A stretch of 64,000 nt of DNA from Palaemon carinicauda (lineage: Eukaryota > Arthropoda > Malacostraca > Decapoda > Palaemonidae), in assembly GCF_036898095.1 (NCBI RefSeq), contig NC_090757.1, forward strand, positions 72,224,448 through 72,288,447. The letters run 5' to 3'. The position numbers and the translations under genes were made by a program. The notes under the pieces are model-generated. The model saw only the letters and a list, made by a program, of their open reading frames with translations, made no database searches and was not told the origin of the DNA. Below are positions 24,107 to 35,865 of the stretch, in pieces. Every line of letters starts with the position of its first letter. Position 1 is the first letter of the stretch.

Positions 24107-24400
24107 TTAATAACCGCGAAATAAGGACCCACGGGTTTTGCATGGATAGCTCAACATGTACCACTTATCAGAACACAGGAGCAGTGATGTAGTGTTAGTG
24201 CTGTGAGCGCAAGGAGCCTCTACCGAGCAAAAACCATTAGAAAACTAAAAATATATCCCCGAAATTATGACTTATGGGGCTTGCGAGCGCAGCTCAACAT
24301 GTACTGTTTGCCAGAACAGGAGTAGTAGTTATGTAATGTTAATTTTGCAAGCCACGGCAGAGTAAAAACCATTAGAAAGAAACAATATCCAACAGTTTTG
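24107..24400. repeat. Imperfect direct duplication, about 130 bp
   Basis: Two related units (about 24125-24245 and 24265-24385) share AGCTCAACATGTAC, CAGAACA, GGAG.AGT and AAAAACCATTAGAAA. Confidence 0.7.
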
Positions 24401-24772
24401 TAGATTTGAGAACAAAGTCCTCAGAAGAATATTGGGAGTTCAATGGCAGGACAGGATTAGAAATGAAATTACAAGAAAGATTACTTGAGTGCCATGTGTG
24501 AATGAGATCATGGTGAGGGTAAATAGATATGGTTTGGGCATGCTCTTTGTACTTCCCAAGAGAGGTTAGTTCACCAAACTTTCAACTGGGCTCTGCAAGG
24601 CACTAGAAGAGTTGGAACACCCAGGCCTACGTGGCTGAGGACTATAAAACGGGAAGTAGGAGATGATGAATGGAGAAGTACTGTATTGATTAAAAAGCTC
24701 AAGATAGAGACGATGGGGGAAATCTAACCGAGGCCCTTTGCGTCAATAGGCGTGGGAGGAGATGATGATGAT
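24400..24772 (+). pseudogene. LINE (RTE-like) 3' end remnant
   Basis: Plus-strand translation begins FENKVLRRILGVQWQDRIRN and goes on to a degenerate GLCKALEELEHPG tract with several stops. It finishes just before a GATGATGATGATGA tail that follows GCGTGGGAGGA. The order and the tail fit the extreme 3' part of an RTE-type LINE. Severely 5' truncated. Confidence 0.6.
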
Positions 24773-24918
24773 GAAGTGAATCATAGATAATTATAATACT
24801 TTAATTTTCAAACACCTACATGAACCATATGATCAGCCTGTGCTTTACGCGAGTTTATACTTCGCGATTTCATGTACTGTATATGCGATAGAACACCGCA
24901 ATACCTATTAAATAAAAA
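24773..24918. other. Short repeat remnant between LINE and element B
   Basis: 24773-24840 resembles 15325-15375 (shared ATACTTTAATTT and CATGAACCATAT), so it is a dispersed repeat fragment. The rest is AT-rich. Confidence 0.5.
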
Positions 24919-25085
24919 TTTTAAATATAAAACTTACCCTCTTTTCATATAAGAATGGCTAACGTCCCTGATGCTCGGCAGGAAATTCAAAATCTTGCGC
25001 GGCTATCGCAGCTATGCCAGGTGTACACTAGTGCCCTCGCGGTACTACAGGTAGAACTATACCCAACTTCTTCAGATTTTTCCCT
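24919..25085 (+). repeat. Element B left inverted terminal repeat
   Basis: Starts TTTTAAATATAAAACTTACC. It is nearly the reverse complement of 30030-30210, sharing GCTCGGCAG, CTATCGCAGCTATGCCAGG and CGCGGTACTACAGGTAGAAC. Confidence 0.9.
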
Positions 25086-25269
25086 GCCGCCATGGCGGGC
25101 TGTTCTATTGGAAATTCTCTCTCGCTTTTTACTCTGTTTGGACGTTATTTGGTGATGTATTAACATATTTTGAGGTTGGGCTTTCGCTTTTTTGTTTTAT
25201 TTGAACTGTGATCATGTATTTATAACTTAGAAAGCCGATCGTCAGTCTAAGCGTGATGACGTTTGCCAA

Positions 25270-25700
25270 ATGGCGGAGCAAGCCGCGAAGCGGCAGGATG
25301 AGAGCAGGCGCGAGGCGCAAGCGGAGCCTGAGCGGAATCATGACGAGGCTCAGAAGTTAATTGATGAAGGTGCTGAGCGTCGGCGGCAGCACCAGGCAAG
25401 CGCCAAGCGCCAGCGTGATGACCCACACCAGTCGAGTCATGAATGGGCAGAGCGCCAGTGCGAGCAGCGCGTGAGCGCGACGTGTCAGGACGCCGCGGAG
25501 TGGTAGCGTGAGCATCGCGTGAGCGCGACACGCCGGGATGCTGCGGAGCGCCAGCGCCAGCTAGATTCATCCTATTATAAAATCAATCGTTACAGCAAAC
25601 GCAAGGCGAGTGGCTGTCAATTGGATGTGGATATGGAACAACGCAAGTGCGCCCATGTCGCCACTGATGCGCCTGCACAGCTCCAATCTCTGATTTGTTA
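25270..25700 (+). pseudogene. Element B gag N-terminal region, charged and repetitive
   Basis: An open stretch (25270-25506) rich in Ala, Glu, Arg and Gln, with recurring AERQ/ASAKRQ motifs, is followed by a TAG and more of the same. It occupies the position of the variable middle of gag in element A but shares no clear sequence with it. The composition suggests a coiled or disordered linker. The cysteine module seen in A, E and G is not evident. Confidence 0.5.
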
Positions 25701-26679
25701 GAAAAAGATCCGGATGAGGTTCTCTCTCACGAGGAACAACTGGAGGATATCTCGGAGGGAGAGGAGGAGAAACCACCTCAACATTCGGTGGACTTCAAAA
25801 AGCTAATGCTAGTCTTCTCGGAATTATTTCCAGATTATTTTACACCAGTTGCTCCGCGATCTCCCCCTTCTGAGTTTACCTTAGGCAAGGCAGCGAAGAC
25901 TTCCTTTTATACAAAAATGGTGCTTTCCCGCTCTTCTAAGAGAACATTGAAATTAATGGGAGCATGGATGGATTCAAGAAAAGCTCTGGGCAAGACATGC
26001 TTCGCTTTTCCACCAGCCAAGTTAGCTTCTAAGTCGAACGTTTGGTATGAGACGGGGCAGGTCTTGGGTTTGGGAGTTCCAGCGTCTGCGCAGGAAGACT
26101 TCTCAAACCTGGTGGACTCTTCCCGTCTCCTAGCCATGAGAAAGACTAGAGTGTGGTGGTCAATGTAGGAGTTTGACCATCTCTTGAAAGGATTGTTCAG
26201 AGCGTTTGAGGTATTTGATTTACTTGACTGGTCACTGGGAGCCTTAAGCAAGTAGTCTTATTCAACTTATGTCTTGTATGGACAGGGCAGTCAGGGATGG
26301 TTCTAACGAGCTGGCTGCTTTGTTTACTGCAGGGGTTATAAAGAAAAGAGCTACTTTGTGTTCCTTCCTCTCTGCGGGCGTCACTCCATGTCAGAGATCG
26401 GAGTTGCTTTTTGTGCCCATGTCTTCAGCTCTTTTTCCGCAGGATTTAGTTAAGGAAGTGGCTGCAAATTTGACTCAGAAGGCTACTCAGGATTTGGTTA
26501 CTAAAACAGCCAGTAAGGTTTTGCCTACGTCCTTCTCTTCTCGTAGAACTAAGGAGGGGACATCATATTCTCATTCTGCTCAGCCCTTTCGAGGTAAACC
26601 TACAGGGAGAAGTACTTTCAAACCAGAGCCAAGGAAGCAGAGGAAAAGAGAAGTTGAGCCCAGTCGAGGCAGGGTCTGA
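25695..26679 (+). pseudogene. Element B gag C-terminal region, broken
   Basis: Clear homology to the C-terminal third of the element A gag protein: VDFKKLMLVFSELFPDYF, VLGLGVPASAQEDFSNLVDS, SFLSAGVTPCQRSELLF and a basic RGRV end. It is interrupted by a TAG at 26166-26168, another stop near 26253, and a small deletion with a frame change before 26269. The last frame ends at 26679 in the same PSRGRV tail as A. Confidence 0.85.
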
Positions 26680-26699
26680 CTGCTCTCCCTTTCAAGCAG

Positions 26700-26785
26700 C
26701 AGTGGGAGCCAGGCTAAACAACTTCTGGCGGGCCTGGGAAAAGAATGGAGCGGACCCTTGGTCCGTACGTCTTCTATTTAATCAG
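26700..26785 (+). pseudogene. Element B RT start remnant
   Basis: About 85 bases match the beginning of the element A RT frame (GARLNNFW.AWEK.GAD). Homology stops near 26785. Confidence 0.7.
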
Positions 26786-28480
26786 AGCACAGCTTCAATT
26801 GGATGATGTTCCATGGTCTTCCTGTCTAGGAGGTTAATCGTCATGTAGGCATGGGAACAGAACTTACCCTCACAGCAGTTGTATTGTGATTCTTAAACGA
26901 GAAGCAATCGAGTGTGTTTTTTCTTCCACGAGAGGAGCGGAAGTCAGACGAATCACATATAATCCTGGTTCTTCCTCTGGAATCTGAAGCACATTCAGGG
27001 AAGAAAGATTTTGTCCTCTTAGAAGGACGCAAAACCTAGACTTTGTCATCAACAATCAATTACGTCCGAGACCTTTCAGGAGTCGTATGTTTTCTAGTAA
27101 CTTATCCCTCAGTTACTGATGTTCGCCGGAAGTTTTTTCTGTTGAAAAAAGGCGACGTGTCAGCGCCAAAATTGGGTAAGACACATAATTCTTCGAGAGA
27201 AGAGGTGCCCAGTTTGCTTCTGTTTAGTACTTTCTTCGGGGTCGAGCGACTACTTTTGACGGTATCTCATAGCATGGGATATGTTCAGGTCACGCACAAG
27301 ACGCGCTGGAAATGTCATAGGGACTCTCCCAGGTTGCTCACGGCTGCGGTTGATAATCTCTCTTAGCCTTCGCTCACGCTTGAGTTGGCGCACAAGCTGC
27401 CCCGCGAGTGTAGAGTTGGTCTGAGCTAAAAGAGGTCAATTTCATCTCTTTTTAGCGTTTACGATTCTTGGGGGGGAAAAATGTTTTCTCCTAAAAGAGT
27501 AAGGACTACCATAGATCAAAGGGATGGTTTTCCGTTAGTATCAGACAGCGTAGTTCTCCGATGCTCAGCAACGTCTCCTCGCAAAGATAGGCTCTTGTTG
27601 CGGGAGGCATTAATGCATTTGCTTGTAGCGGCACAGACGCGCACGCGGTCACAGACGCTGACAGTCAAAGTTGATCCTTTCAACTAGTTGTCCCATTCTC
27701 GCGATCTGCGGGATACGCGTCTCCACTCATACGGACGCATGCTACACGCGAGCATCTCTCGACAAACATGTCAACCTGAAATCCTAAGCAATCTAGACGC
27801 ATGTGCCAACCTGGACATATACTGAATAAGGTCAGTCAGGTTTTTCCACATCATGATAGACTAACAGTTGCTCCTTTGTGCCACTGACCGGACACGATGC
27901 TGTTGCCTACTTGCAGCACGCTGTAGATTTACAGCAGGCAAGACGTACACAGAGCGCTGTATCCACTCGACAAGGTGAACGCATACAGCACGCTAGCACC
28001 TTACAGGGATGCAAGCACATGCGACATTATAGTCGCATATTAGACGTATACAGTCTAGTCTTTGGCTCACTGCAGTATGGACAGACTGTTGTCTTTTCTT
28101 CGTGTCGCTCTCGCCTCACAGCTTACGCTTTCTTGCGTCAAACTTTGACTTTAAGTGTGTTGAACACTTGTTGGTACACACGATCAGGTCTTAACTTCAC
28201 AGCATGAGGTTCATGTTGTTGATGCTTCTTTTCAGCAAGCCTAGCTTCAGTATCGGTTTCTTGCGACGGATATGGATGCGTGTTGGGAGGAGGTCTAGAT
28301 CTTGACTCTCTCTCTCACGACATGTTGAGCATATACAGCAGGCTGGAACCATACTGGACCCATACTGGGATCATGCTGGGTGCTTGCTGGAAGCATGTCA
28401 TCAGTCCGTTTATTCCTGTGTCAGGATCACGAACACTTTATTTTAAGCCATCAAGCTTTAGGTCTAGCTGCCTCCAGTAT
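26786..28480. other. Non-homologous filler inside element B
   Basis: No RT, RNase H or methyltransferase motif in any frame. Parts have the short-period, CGC- and CAG-rich texture of gag variable regions (for example 27640-28060), so rearranged gag sequence is possible, but I cannot prove it. Confidence 0.45.
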
Positions 28481-28489
28481 TTTGGAAAA

Positions 28490-29516
28490 GCCCTATGATC
28501 AAGAGGTTGTTCGAAGGAGACAGCTGAGGCTATCGCTTGTACAAGGGACCTTTGCCTCAAGCTTTTACAACCCAAATAGGGTGTTTTATGAAGTAGTGTA
28601 GAGCTAAAGGGCTCTTCATTTGGTAACTCTAAGACAAGCGGCCTGTTTCTTCTTAGACCTTGGAAGAAAACACATTTATTCCTCCTCGACCATCAAGGGT
28701 TACAGGAGTATGCGGACAGCTATCTGCAGACGCAGAAGATTGCATCTATCAAATAAAGACCTTATAGATCTTCACAGATCATTTGAGATGACTTGGAATG
28801 GTCAGCAAGATGCGCCAGCCTAAAATGTAGGGGTCGTTTCTGGAATTTCGCGGTAGTGACAGATCCGAGTCTTTACACTTGGTTTCTTTTTAAGGCCTAA
28901 CTTTGGAGACTTTCTTACTAAGTCTACCATAGTTGAGAGTCAGTGAAGTTCAATCTTTTAGCAAGAACATGGACTTCACAATGGTTAAGCCATAGGCACC
29001 TTGCAACCTGGATTCTTGATCATTAACAAACGTCCTTCTCATCCATGGCCTAAATCATTCGGGATCTTTATCCTCTTGGATTTGGTTTGTCAAGGGCTGC
29101 GAAGAGTATTTTACCTGGTTAAAATGATGAAGTTTTATCGGGACAGGACCAAAGAGGTTAAGAGTCTATTCATGACTCTTTGGTGCACGGTCAAGAAGCC
29201 TGCGCTATCTATGTCTAAAACGCTCTATCGTCTGGTATAGACTTTAATTACAAGAGTTCTTTCATACTGTTGTGTAACAGATCGTAACATGTCGAAAGAG
29301 TAAAGACTCATGAAGTTAGAGCTATAGGAGCTTCTGTAACTTTTAAACTAATCTGTTCTCTGCAAAGCATCGCGTATACAGCCTTGTGAAGGGGTAATCC
29401 TGTATTCGCCTTCCATTTCTTAGACTGTATCCAGTCTCTTTATGAGGACGTCTACGTTTTGGGATCACTCGTAACGAGTGCAGTAGTAGGCGAGACATTT
29501 ACCACTACATTTCCCT
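28490..29516 (+). pseudogene. Element B tyrosine recombinase, broken
   Basis: Fragments in several frames align with element A YR: TIKGYRSM (about 28690), SNKDLIDLHRSFE, LGFLIINKRPSHPWPKSFGI, MKFYRDRTKEVKSL...LWCTVKKPALSMSK, and a degenerate HEVRAIGASVTFK stretch near 29310. Multiple frameshifts and stops. The stretch ends with GSLVTSAVVGETFTTTFP-like sequence at about 29516, as in A. Confidence 0.8.
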
Positions 29517-29894
29517 AGATTCCTAGTACCCCTGTTCTTCTCTTGGAACTGTTATATATATTTTTTATGATTGTACGTGAAGATTGGTTGACAATCTTCC
29601 GCAATCTTTGATCTAGTCAGGTGGTCATTTTGTTCCTAGAGAGTGCCCGAAATAAGGGTATTAATTGAGGTCCTGTCATGTTATAGGTTATTGAACCGTT
29701 TGACAGCTCCTAGAGATCATCAGCTCCCTGGGTGGACCGCTGGATCTTCTAAGGATAGCAGACAAAATGAGGCAGAGCATTGCTGTCAGCTTCCATATCA
29801 GGTGAGAACCTCTTAAATGGTTTGTGTAACACTTAAGTGAATTTCCAATTATGTAGCTGTCTCTGACCCACCACCAAGGGTGTTAATCAGCCAT

Positions 29895-29985
29895 TCTTAT
29901 ATAACCAGCGGGTAAGTTTTATATTTAAAAATTTATTTTCATAATAAAATAAATTTTTGAATATACTTACCCACTGGTTATATAA
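29895..29985 (+). repeat. Element B internal complementary region
   Basis: The left half is the reverse complement of the element B left end (24919 on). The right half is the reverse complement of its right end (to 30210). Same junction logic as in A. Confidence 0.88.
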
Positions 29986-30029
29986 GTTAAAAACCCACCC
30001 TCCTCCCCTCTAGAGACCATGGGGCATGG

Positions 30030-30210
30030 AAAATCTGAAGAAGTTAGGTATAGTTCTACCTGTAGTACCGCGAGGGCACTAGTGTACACCTGGCATAGCT
30101 GCGATAGCCGCGCGAGAATTTGAATTTGCTGCCGAGCGTCAGGGACGTTAGCCATTCTTATATAACCAGCGGGTAAGTATATTAGAAAATTTATTTTATT
30201 ATGAAAATAA
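30030..30210 (+). repeat. Element B right inverted terminal repeat
   Basis: Reverse complement of 24919-25085, ending in TTTATTTTATTATGAAAATA. Confidence 0.9.
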
Positions 30211-30489
30211 CATATCAAATATTCACGATAAAAAAAGTCTCGCGCTTCGATGATTCTAAATAGCCCGTGCTCCTTTCCACTGGGCTTGCTTCGAGTACTT
30301 GCTTCTCTCCACCCAGCTCAACCCAGCTCTAGCTGTACACTGAATATCCATTTACTGTTGTAGAAAATTGCAGCTATTTTTTAAATACTATATATTTCGG
30401 CATATAAGACGACCCTTTATACTAAAAAAAAAATCACCCCAAAAATGGAGGTCATCCTGGCTAATAGTAACAAAAATTGAACCTATAAT
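30211..30489. other. Spacer between elements B and C
   Basis: AT-rich sequence with a CATATAAGACGACCC motif at about 30400 and a run of A. Possibly a MITE end; not identified. No left terminal repeat for element C is visible here. Confidence 0.4.
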
Positions 30490-32700
30490 CCTGTGATGTA
30501 TTGGTACTGGTAGATAACTCTTCGACTCTTCAGCCTCGTCATTGCAGCCGTCCCCCACAGATGGGTCTCCGTTTCAGTCGTCTCCTGGCCCTCGACCTTC
30601 GCTTGTTCCTGGATCTTCTCCTGACGACGCTGCCTGCTCCTTCACGCTTTACAGAGTGCCCACGCTCTCCAGATCGTCAGTGCTCTACAACGCTTCAGCG
30701 TTCGCTAGACCAACAGCCTTCATCTGCTTGTCTTCAGCGCCTTCCAATGCCCCAGCGATCCTCCGATCGCTAGCACTCTCCAGTGCAGCCTCACCGTTCT
30801 AGGGAGCAACGTTTGCCAGCTCGCCAGCGCTCTCAAGCCAACCTACGCGGCAATAGTCTTTCACGCGCGCGCCAACAGACTTGCACGCGCACGCCGACGA
30901 TCTTTCGCGCTCGGGCGGCGATGGTCTCCCACGCGCGCCCCAATGATTTTCCGCGCATGCGCCTACGATTTTCCCCGCGTGCGCGTGACGACAATTTTCC
31001 GCTCGTGCGCGTGACGACAATTTTCCGCGTGTGAGCGCCAATGCTCTTGCTCGCACGCCAAAAGTCTTCTGCTTGCGCGCGCCGACGATCTTCCACGCGC
31101 GAGCACCGATGGTCTCCCGCGCGCTCTAGCGCCAATGTTCTTGCGGTGCCGATATTCTGCGCACGGGCGCCGATGATTTTCCGCGCAAGCGCCAATGCTC
31201 TTGCGCACGCGCGCGCCAAAATTATTACACGCGCCAATAGTCTTGCACGCGCGCGTGGCAACAGTTCCACGGGCGCCTACGGTCTCCTGCGCATGTGTGC
31301 GCCGACTTTTTCCGCGCACGGGCGCCGATGGTCTCCTGCACGCGCGCCAACAGTCTTGCGCGCGAGTGAGCTCACCAACAGTCTAGGTCGCATGCGCGCC
31401 GACGGCCTTCGCGCCGACGGCCTTCGCGCGCGCGCTCCAATAATCTTGAGTGCGCGTACGCAGCCTTTCGCGCGCGCCGACGGTGTTCTGCGCACGGGCG
31501 CCGATGGTCCTCCGCACGCGCGTGCCAACAGTCTCCACGTAGTACTCTCACGCACGCGCCAATGCACCCACCCTTGCGCAACCAGTCACACACTTCGGTG
31601 CATTCTAGGGAGAATGCACAAAACTACACAGTGCCTTACTGGCCGTCAGCGCTCTTCCTCACTTTCCTGCGCCCTCCTGCGCAGTTACGGTCCCGGATCC
31701 AATGCGCCAGCTCTTTCCAAAGAGTCAAGGCTCGCAAATCCTATGCACCAGCTCTTGCCTAAGAGCCAGCGCTTGCCTGCTTTCCAGGCAGATATTAAGC
31801 ACCAGCATCATCTTGTGTACCATCGCTCCAGTACTCTCCTACACACTCGCGCAATAGTCAGTAAAAAGGAATAAAACTTTATGGACAGGTCACAATTGCC
31901 CCATTCCTCCCCGCAAACACATAAACATTGCCACCGGGAAAAGAGGAATAAGGCTTCACAGAAGGATTCAAGATCCCAAAGATTCCATCCTACAAGGGGA
32001 ATCGAAACGGGGAATCCTTGGTCCCTGTCTCCTCTGAAGTTTCTTTTTCCTTGACAGACCACTGTCAGCAAACAGGAAAGCATCAACAGAATGATCTCTA
32101 GATCACTGTTTGCTGATGGCTAGTTCACAGTTTACTGATCGCTAGATTGCCGATCACCAGATCGCCAATTGCTAGCTTAATGCTGAGCTTTGACCTCTAG
32201 TCCCTCCAATGACTAATGATCTCCAATTGCTAGTGTTTCCAATTACCGATTGCCAGTCAATAACCAGTCATCAGCTTACTGATCACTAGATCACCGATGG
32301 GCAGCTCATCTTTCTTCGATCATTGAACTCAGCTCGCTGGTCAGACCATCTTCAGCTTGCTCATCTCTGACCAACTGGGGTGGACCATAATCAGCTTGCT
32401 GATCTCGAACTCACCATCGGCTCACAGACCACCGATTCATCGGTCATCGGCAATTTGCCAGCAGTTCGTGACTCGAACTTACTAGTCAACCGCTTCCTGT
32501 AGTTCCAAGATCAGAAGGTATACAACATACTTCTCGCTACTGGCTGTTCGCCATCACACTAAAGTGATCGGCAAACGTTCGACAACCCTCATCAACGGCT
32601 AGCCGACAGGGAACTACTTGCGAGCACTCTCCAACTGCACAGTAACCACGATACTCGACGGTTAACCATTGGTTAACATTCGCCAGATTGATTCTATTCT
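30490..32700 (+). pseudogene. Element C gag variable region remnant
   Basis: Low-complexity sequence dominated by variants of CGCGCGCCAACAGTCTT (30800-31560), then by CTGATC.CTAGAT-type repeats (32090-32450). This is the texture of the Arg/Ser/Pro repeat domain in elements E and G. The longest frame (31041-31874) reads Arg/Ala/Ser-rich repeats and is not a credible independent gene. Confidence 0.6.
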
Positions 32701-32879
32701 AAGGAATAGCATCAATCCCATCAGGGCGCATGGTAAGGCTAAGCGTTGCCTTCCTTCTGTTAGTTAAAGTAATTCTCTTTCAGAAAAGAATTCTTACACT
32801 GGGTATCGTGCCTGATCCTTTACGACACGAGTCAAGACTCCAGCGTCGACAATCTTCCATGCAAAAGGATCAGCAAGGA

Positions 32880-34010
32880 GCCGTCCCTTTGGGTCGATGT
32901 CCACACCATGTTGGATTTCGAACAAGGGCTAAGACCTCAGGTCATCTTTTGCACACTGGACCTAAAGGATACTTATTCCCAGTCCAAACCATCCATCTAG
33001 GAAGGTTGGAAGATTCAGTTTAGACAAACAAGAAACACCAGTTCAGGGCACTGTGCTTCGGTCTTTCCACTACACCCATCCTGGTCTCACAGGATCGGCT
33101 TCTGTCTAATCTCTCTCAGGACGACTGACTGACCTTAGAAGACTCAGTGGCAACCTTGCATTAACATTGGAACTTCTGAAGTCTTTTTTACCAAGATCCA
33201 GTGATCAGGGTAAACCTACAGAAGTCTTCCTTACTTCCCTCCCAGGAGACTGGTGTATCTGGGAATGATTCTAGACACCAATCTCCACAAAACCTTCTCG
33301 AAACGAGAACGACTTCCATTCCAAGAGACTTGAGTTGGGACAAAGAAGAAAGGAGGGACCATAGTGCTGCACCACACAACCTCAGCCCTCTGGACAGAAC
33401 CCGAAAGTACCTTCACTTAAATCTCTTAAGAGATGAAGGCCAACTTTCTGGTCCTTCAGCAGCCTTATCGCTTCCTAACAGACCACACCACATAGAGACT
33501 CACATCGACAAGCAAGAAGGAACTTTTTCGTAGCCTCTTCTCATCTAATAGTATAAACACTAAGATGGGCCAAAGTCTGTTCGGTACCACTATCAGCCCG
33601 CTTCATTCCAGACTGGAAGAACGTGCTCGCCGACAATCTGTGCACAGCATCTCAGATAAGGTATACCGAATGGACTTTGGATCGCTAACAAAGTCCTGAC
33701 TTTACGAGGTCCTCCAACTAGGGGTCTGTTCGCAACGCTCCTGAATCTCAAGCTTCCGTTGCTCACCAGCCCTAGACCCCAAGGCTCTCTGGCGACAATG
33801 GTGGGTACAGCAATGACGTTTACGTCTCGTCCCTGTTTTATATGGAGAAGGGCACTCAAGAAGGCTAGAACATTGGTTAACCTCTCAAGGCCTCTCCTAG
33901 CTCCGCTATGGCATTATGCAGAACGGTCTCCAAACCTTTTGCAGCTCTTGATAGAGTCTCCAAGAGAACCTTCTCCACATCACAGACAACCCACTTCGAC
34001 ACCTACCACA
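32880..34010 (+). pseudogene. Element C RT-RNase H-methyltransferase remnant
   Basis: Aligned by eye with E and G. 32950-33060 matches the RT core (LDLKDAY...), 33180-33300 the post-YLDD segment (VNL.KSSLLPSQ, LDTNLHK), 33410-33560 RNase H, and 33690-33930 the methyltransferase domain. Many indels and stops; the catalytic Asp pair is not preserved in frame. Confidence 0.75.
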
Positions 34011-34039
34011 AGCTATAGCTTTGCTATGATTGTACGCCT

Positions 34040-34831
34040 GAAGACTACCCAATACTTCTTTGCGAAAAGGTTGTTTAGATATCTTAGGAATTCCTCAGCA
34101 TCAGTCTACCAGGCAGTATAATGTCTTGTGTGGTTGGTGTCATGGGAAAGTGTGTCTCTCCACTTGATACCTCGATTCCAGCAATAGCGGAATCCTGGAG
34201 TATATACAAGAGGAAAAGACCCCCTATTCAGTTCCGACAGGTAAAGATGATCACTCAACCTTGATCCTTCACCTTCAAACTGAAAGAAAGGGACACCCTC
34301 TCATCGATAGACTTTTCCTAACTCATACGGACTTACAACTTGCCTTTCCCCAGTCGGAATTGAGACCTTCCTCTCGGAACATGGTTCAAATCTCCGATCC
34401 TTAAAGGGACCTCCCTATGTTCCACTTCACCAGGCAACAAATTTTCTCCTGATTTAAGAACACAATGTTCCTACACACTCGGGCAGCAACCATACGAGTA
34501 ACTTCATGGTCTCTCTTTCGACATCGCCCGTTATTGGGAAGGGCGAAAGACAATGTTCAGTTTCGTCCCTGAGTATGTCGCCAGACACAGTCTCCAAAGG
34601 TGACGGATCCTACACAAGTCTCAACTCGGTAATGGACGATCCAGATCATCCGTTACTGTACCCAGGGTAAGGTATGAGACTTTACCTAAAGAAAACGGCA
34701 ACAGCCTGCCCAGGTCCCTTCTCTTGTCAGTACTGGAAGAGACTAGAGAAGGATCACTGAAACATCATCTCGACATGACCACTCACAGTGTCAGGGGCAT
34801 AACTATGCCCCTGGTCCTTCTTAACAGATTA
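34040..34831 (+). pseudogene. Element C tyrosine recombinase, 5' part
   Basis: Degenerate homology to YR of E and G, from the SSASVYQAV-like stretch at about 34095 to the TGTCAGGGGCATAACTATGC block at 34789. The latter corresponds to the HDVRG box. It breaks at the Tigger insertion and continues at 47076. Confidence 0.78.
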
Positions 34832-34865
34832 CAGTGAACCCTCGTTTATCGCGGTAGATAGGTTC
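34832..34865 (+). repeat. Tigger left terminal inverted repeat
   Basis: CAGTGAACCCTCG followed by TTTATCGCGGTA. It pairs with the inverted copy at 47040-47075. Confidence 0.9.
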
Positions 34866-35519
34866 CAGACCCGGCCGCAATAGGTGAAAATCCGCCAAGT
34901 AGTGACATCATATTTACCTATTTATTTAACATGTATATTCGGACTTTTAAAACCTTCCCTTGTACGTAGTACTGTTAACAAAACACCCTTTAATGTACAG
35001 AACACTTAATGCATGTACTACAGCACCCTAAACTAAAACAGGCACAAATATTAAAGGCGATTTTATATCATGCGTTTCCTAAACACCTAAAAAGCACGAT
35101 AAAAAATGGCAACCAATGTTTTGTTTACGTTCATCTCTGATCATAATGAAGAAACAAACTCATTTAGTGTACACATGTATGTATAGGTTAGTTTTTGCAT
35201 CGATTATATTGATTATACAGTATGTTGATTTTTTTATTACCAATGTTTTACGTACTTAATTTTTCTTAGGACTTCCAAATGAAATTTTTTTCTTTATGAC
35301 GCCGCCTGAAATGACGGCGTCATAAAGTACTGTACGCTCAGTAAACAACCACGCTCAGAACAAAGAAGGCATTTAACGCGCATGATGAAAGTGATAAATA
35401 ATGATATTTACAGTAAAAGCATTTACAAAATATGTTACTGTATTAGTACAAATATAATTTACCGTATCTATATAAAATCATACAGTACATACTGTACGTA
35501 GCAAAGCAGGAAAACAATT

Positions 35520-35523
<4 letters not shown>

Positions 35524-35572
<49 letters not shown>
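35524..35572. repeat. (GA)n microsatellite
   Basis: About 24 GA units inside the Tigger element. Confidence 0.95.
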
Positions 35573-35576
<4 letters not shown>

Positions 35577-35865
35577 TTTACGTACGTACAATTGTAAATT
35601 TTAAACAAAAAAAATATGATAGGTTACAACATGTAGACTTTTAAAACCTTCCCTTTAACTTAATGCATACAGTACTAAACTATAAAACAGGCACAAATAT
35701 TAGAATCTGAGAATATTAAAGTAAAAAATAAAGATTGTTACTGTACTCACCACGAAAGAAGTTCAAGAAAAACTTGAATGATGATGGCGATGAATTTGCT
35801 GCACAGTAGAAATGATGATGATGAAGCTGATGATGTGTTCTACTGTGCAGCCAGGTAGTATTTTA

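Larger units (their letters stand above)
24919..30210 (+). mobile_element. DIRS1-like retrotransposon, element B (decayed, RT-deleted)
   Basis: Same architecture as element A: inverted terminal repeats, gag C-terminal homology, recombinase homology and an internal complementary region. The frames are broken by stops and shifts. Between the RT start homology (26700-26780) and the recombinase homology (from about 28500) lies about 1.7 kb with no RT, RNase H or methyltransferase match. It is a defective derivative of a family related to, but distinct from, A. Confidence 0.88.
30490..34831 (+). mobile_element. DIRS element C, first segment (old, 5' truncated)
   Basis: Family-2 DIRS sequence in plus orientation: a repetitive gag middle, then degenerate RT, RNase H, methyltransferase and YR. 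It stops abruptly in the YR C-terminal region at the TA (34830-34831) where the Tigger begins, and resumes at 47076. No left terminal repeat was found, so it is truncated or rearranged at the 5' end; the start coordinate is approximate. Confidence 0.82.

Noticed and set aside
30833..31567. Arg/Ala-rich open frames on both strands as genes
   Set aside because: Low-complexity CGCGCG repeats keep several frames open at once. This is the decayed gag repeat region of element C.
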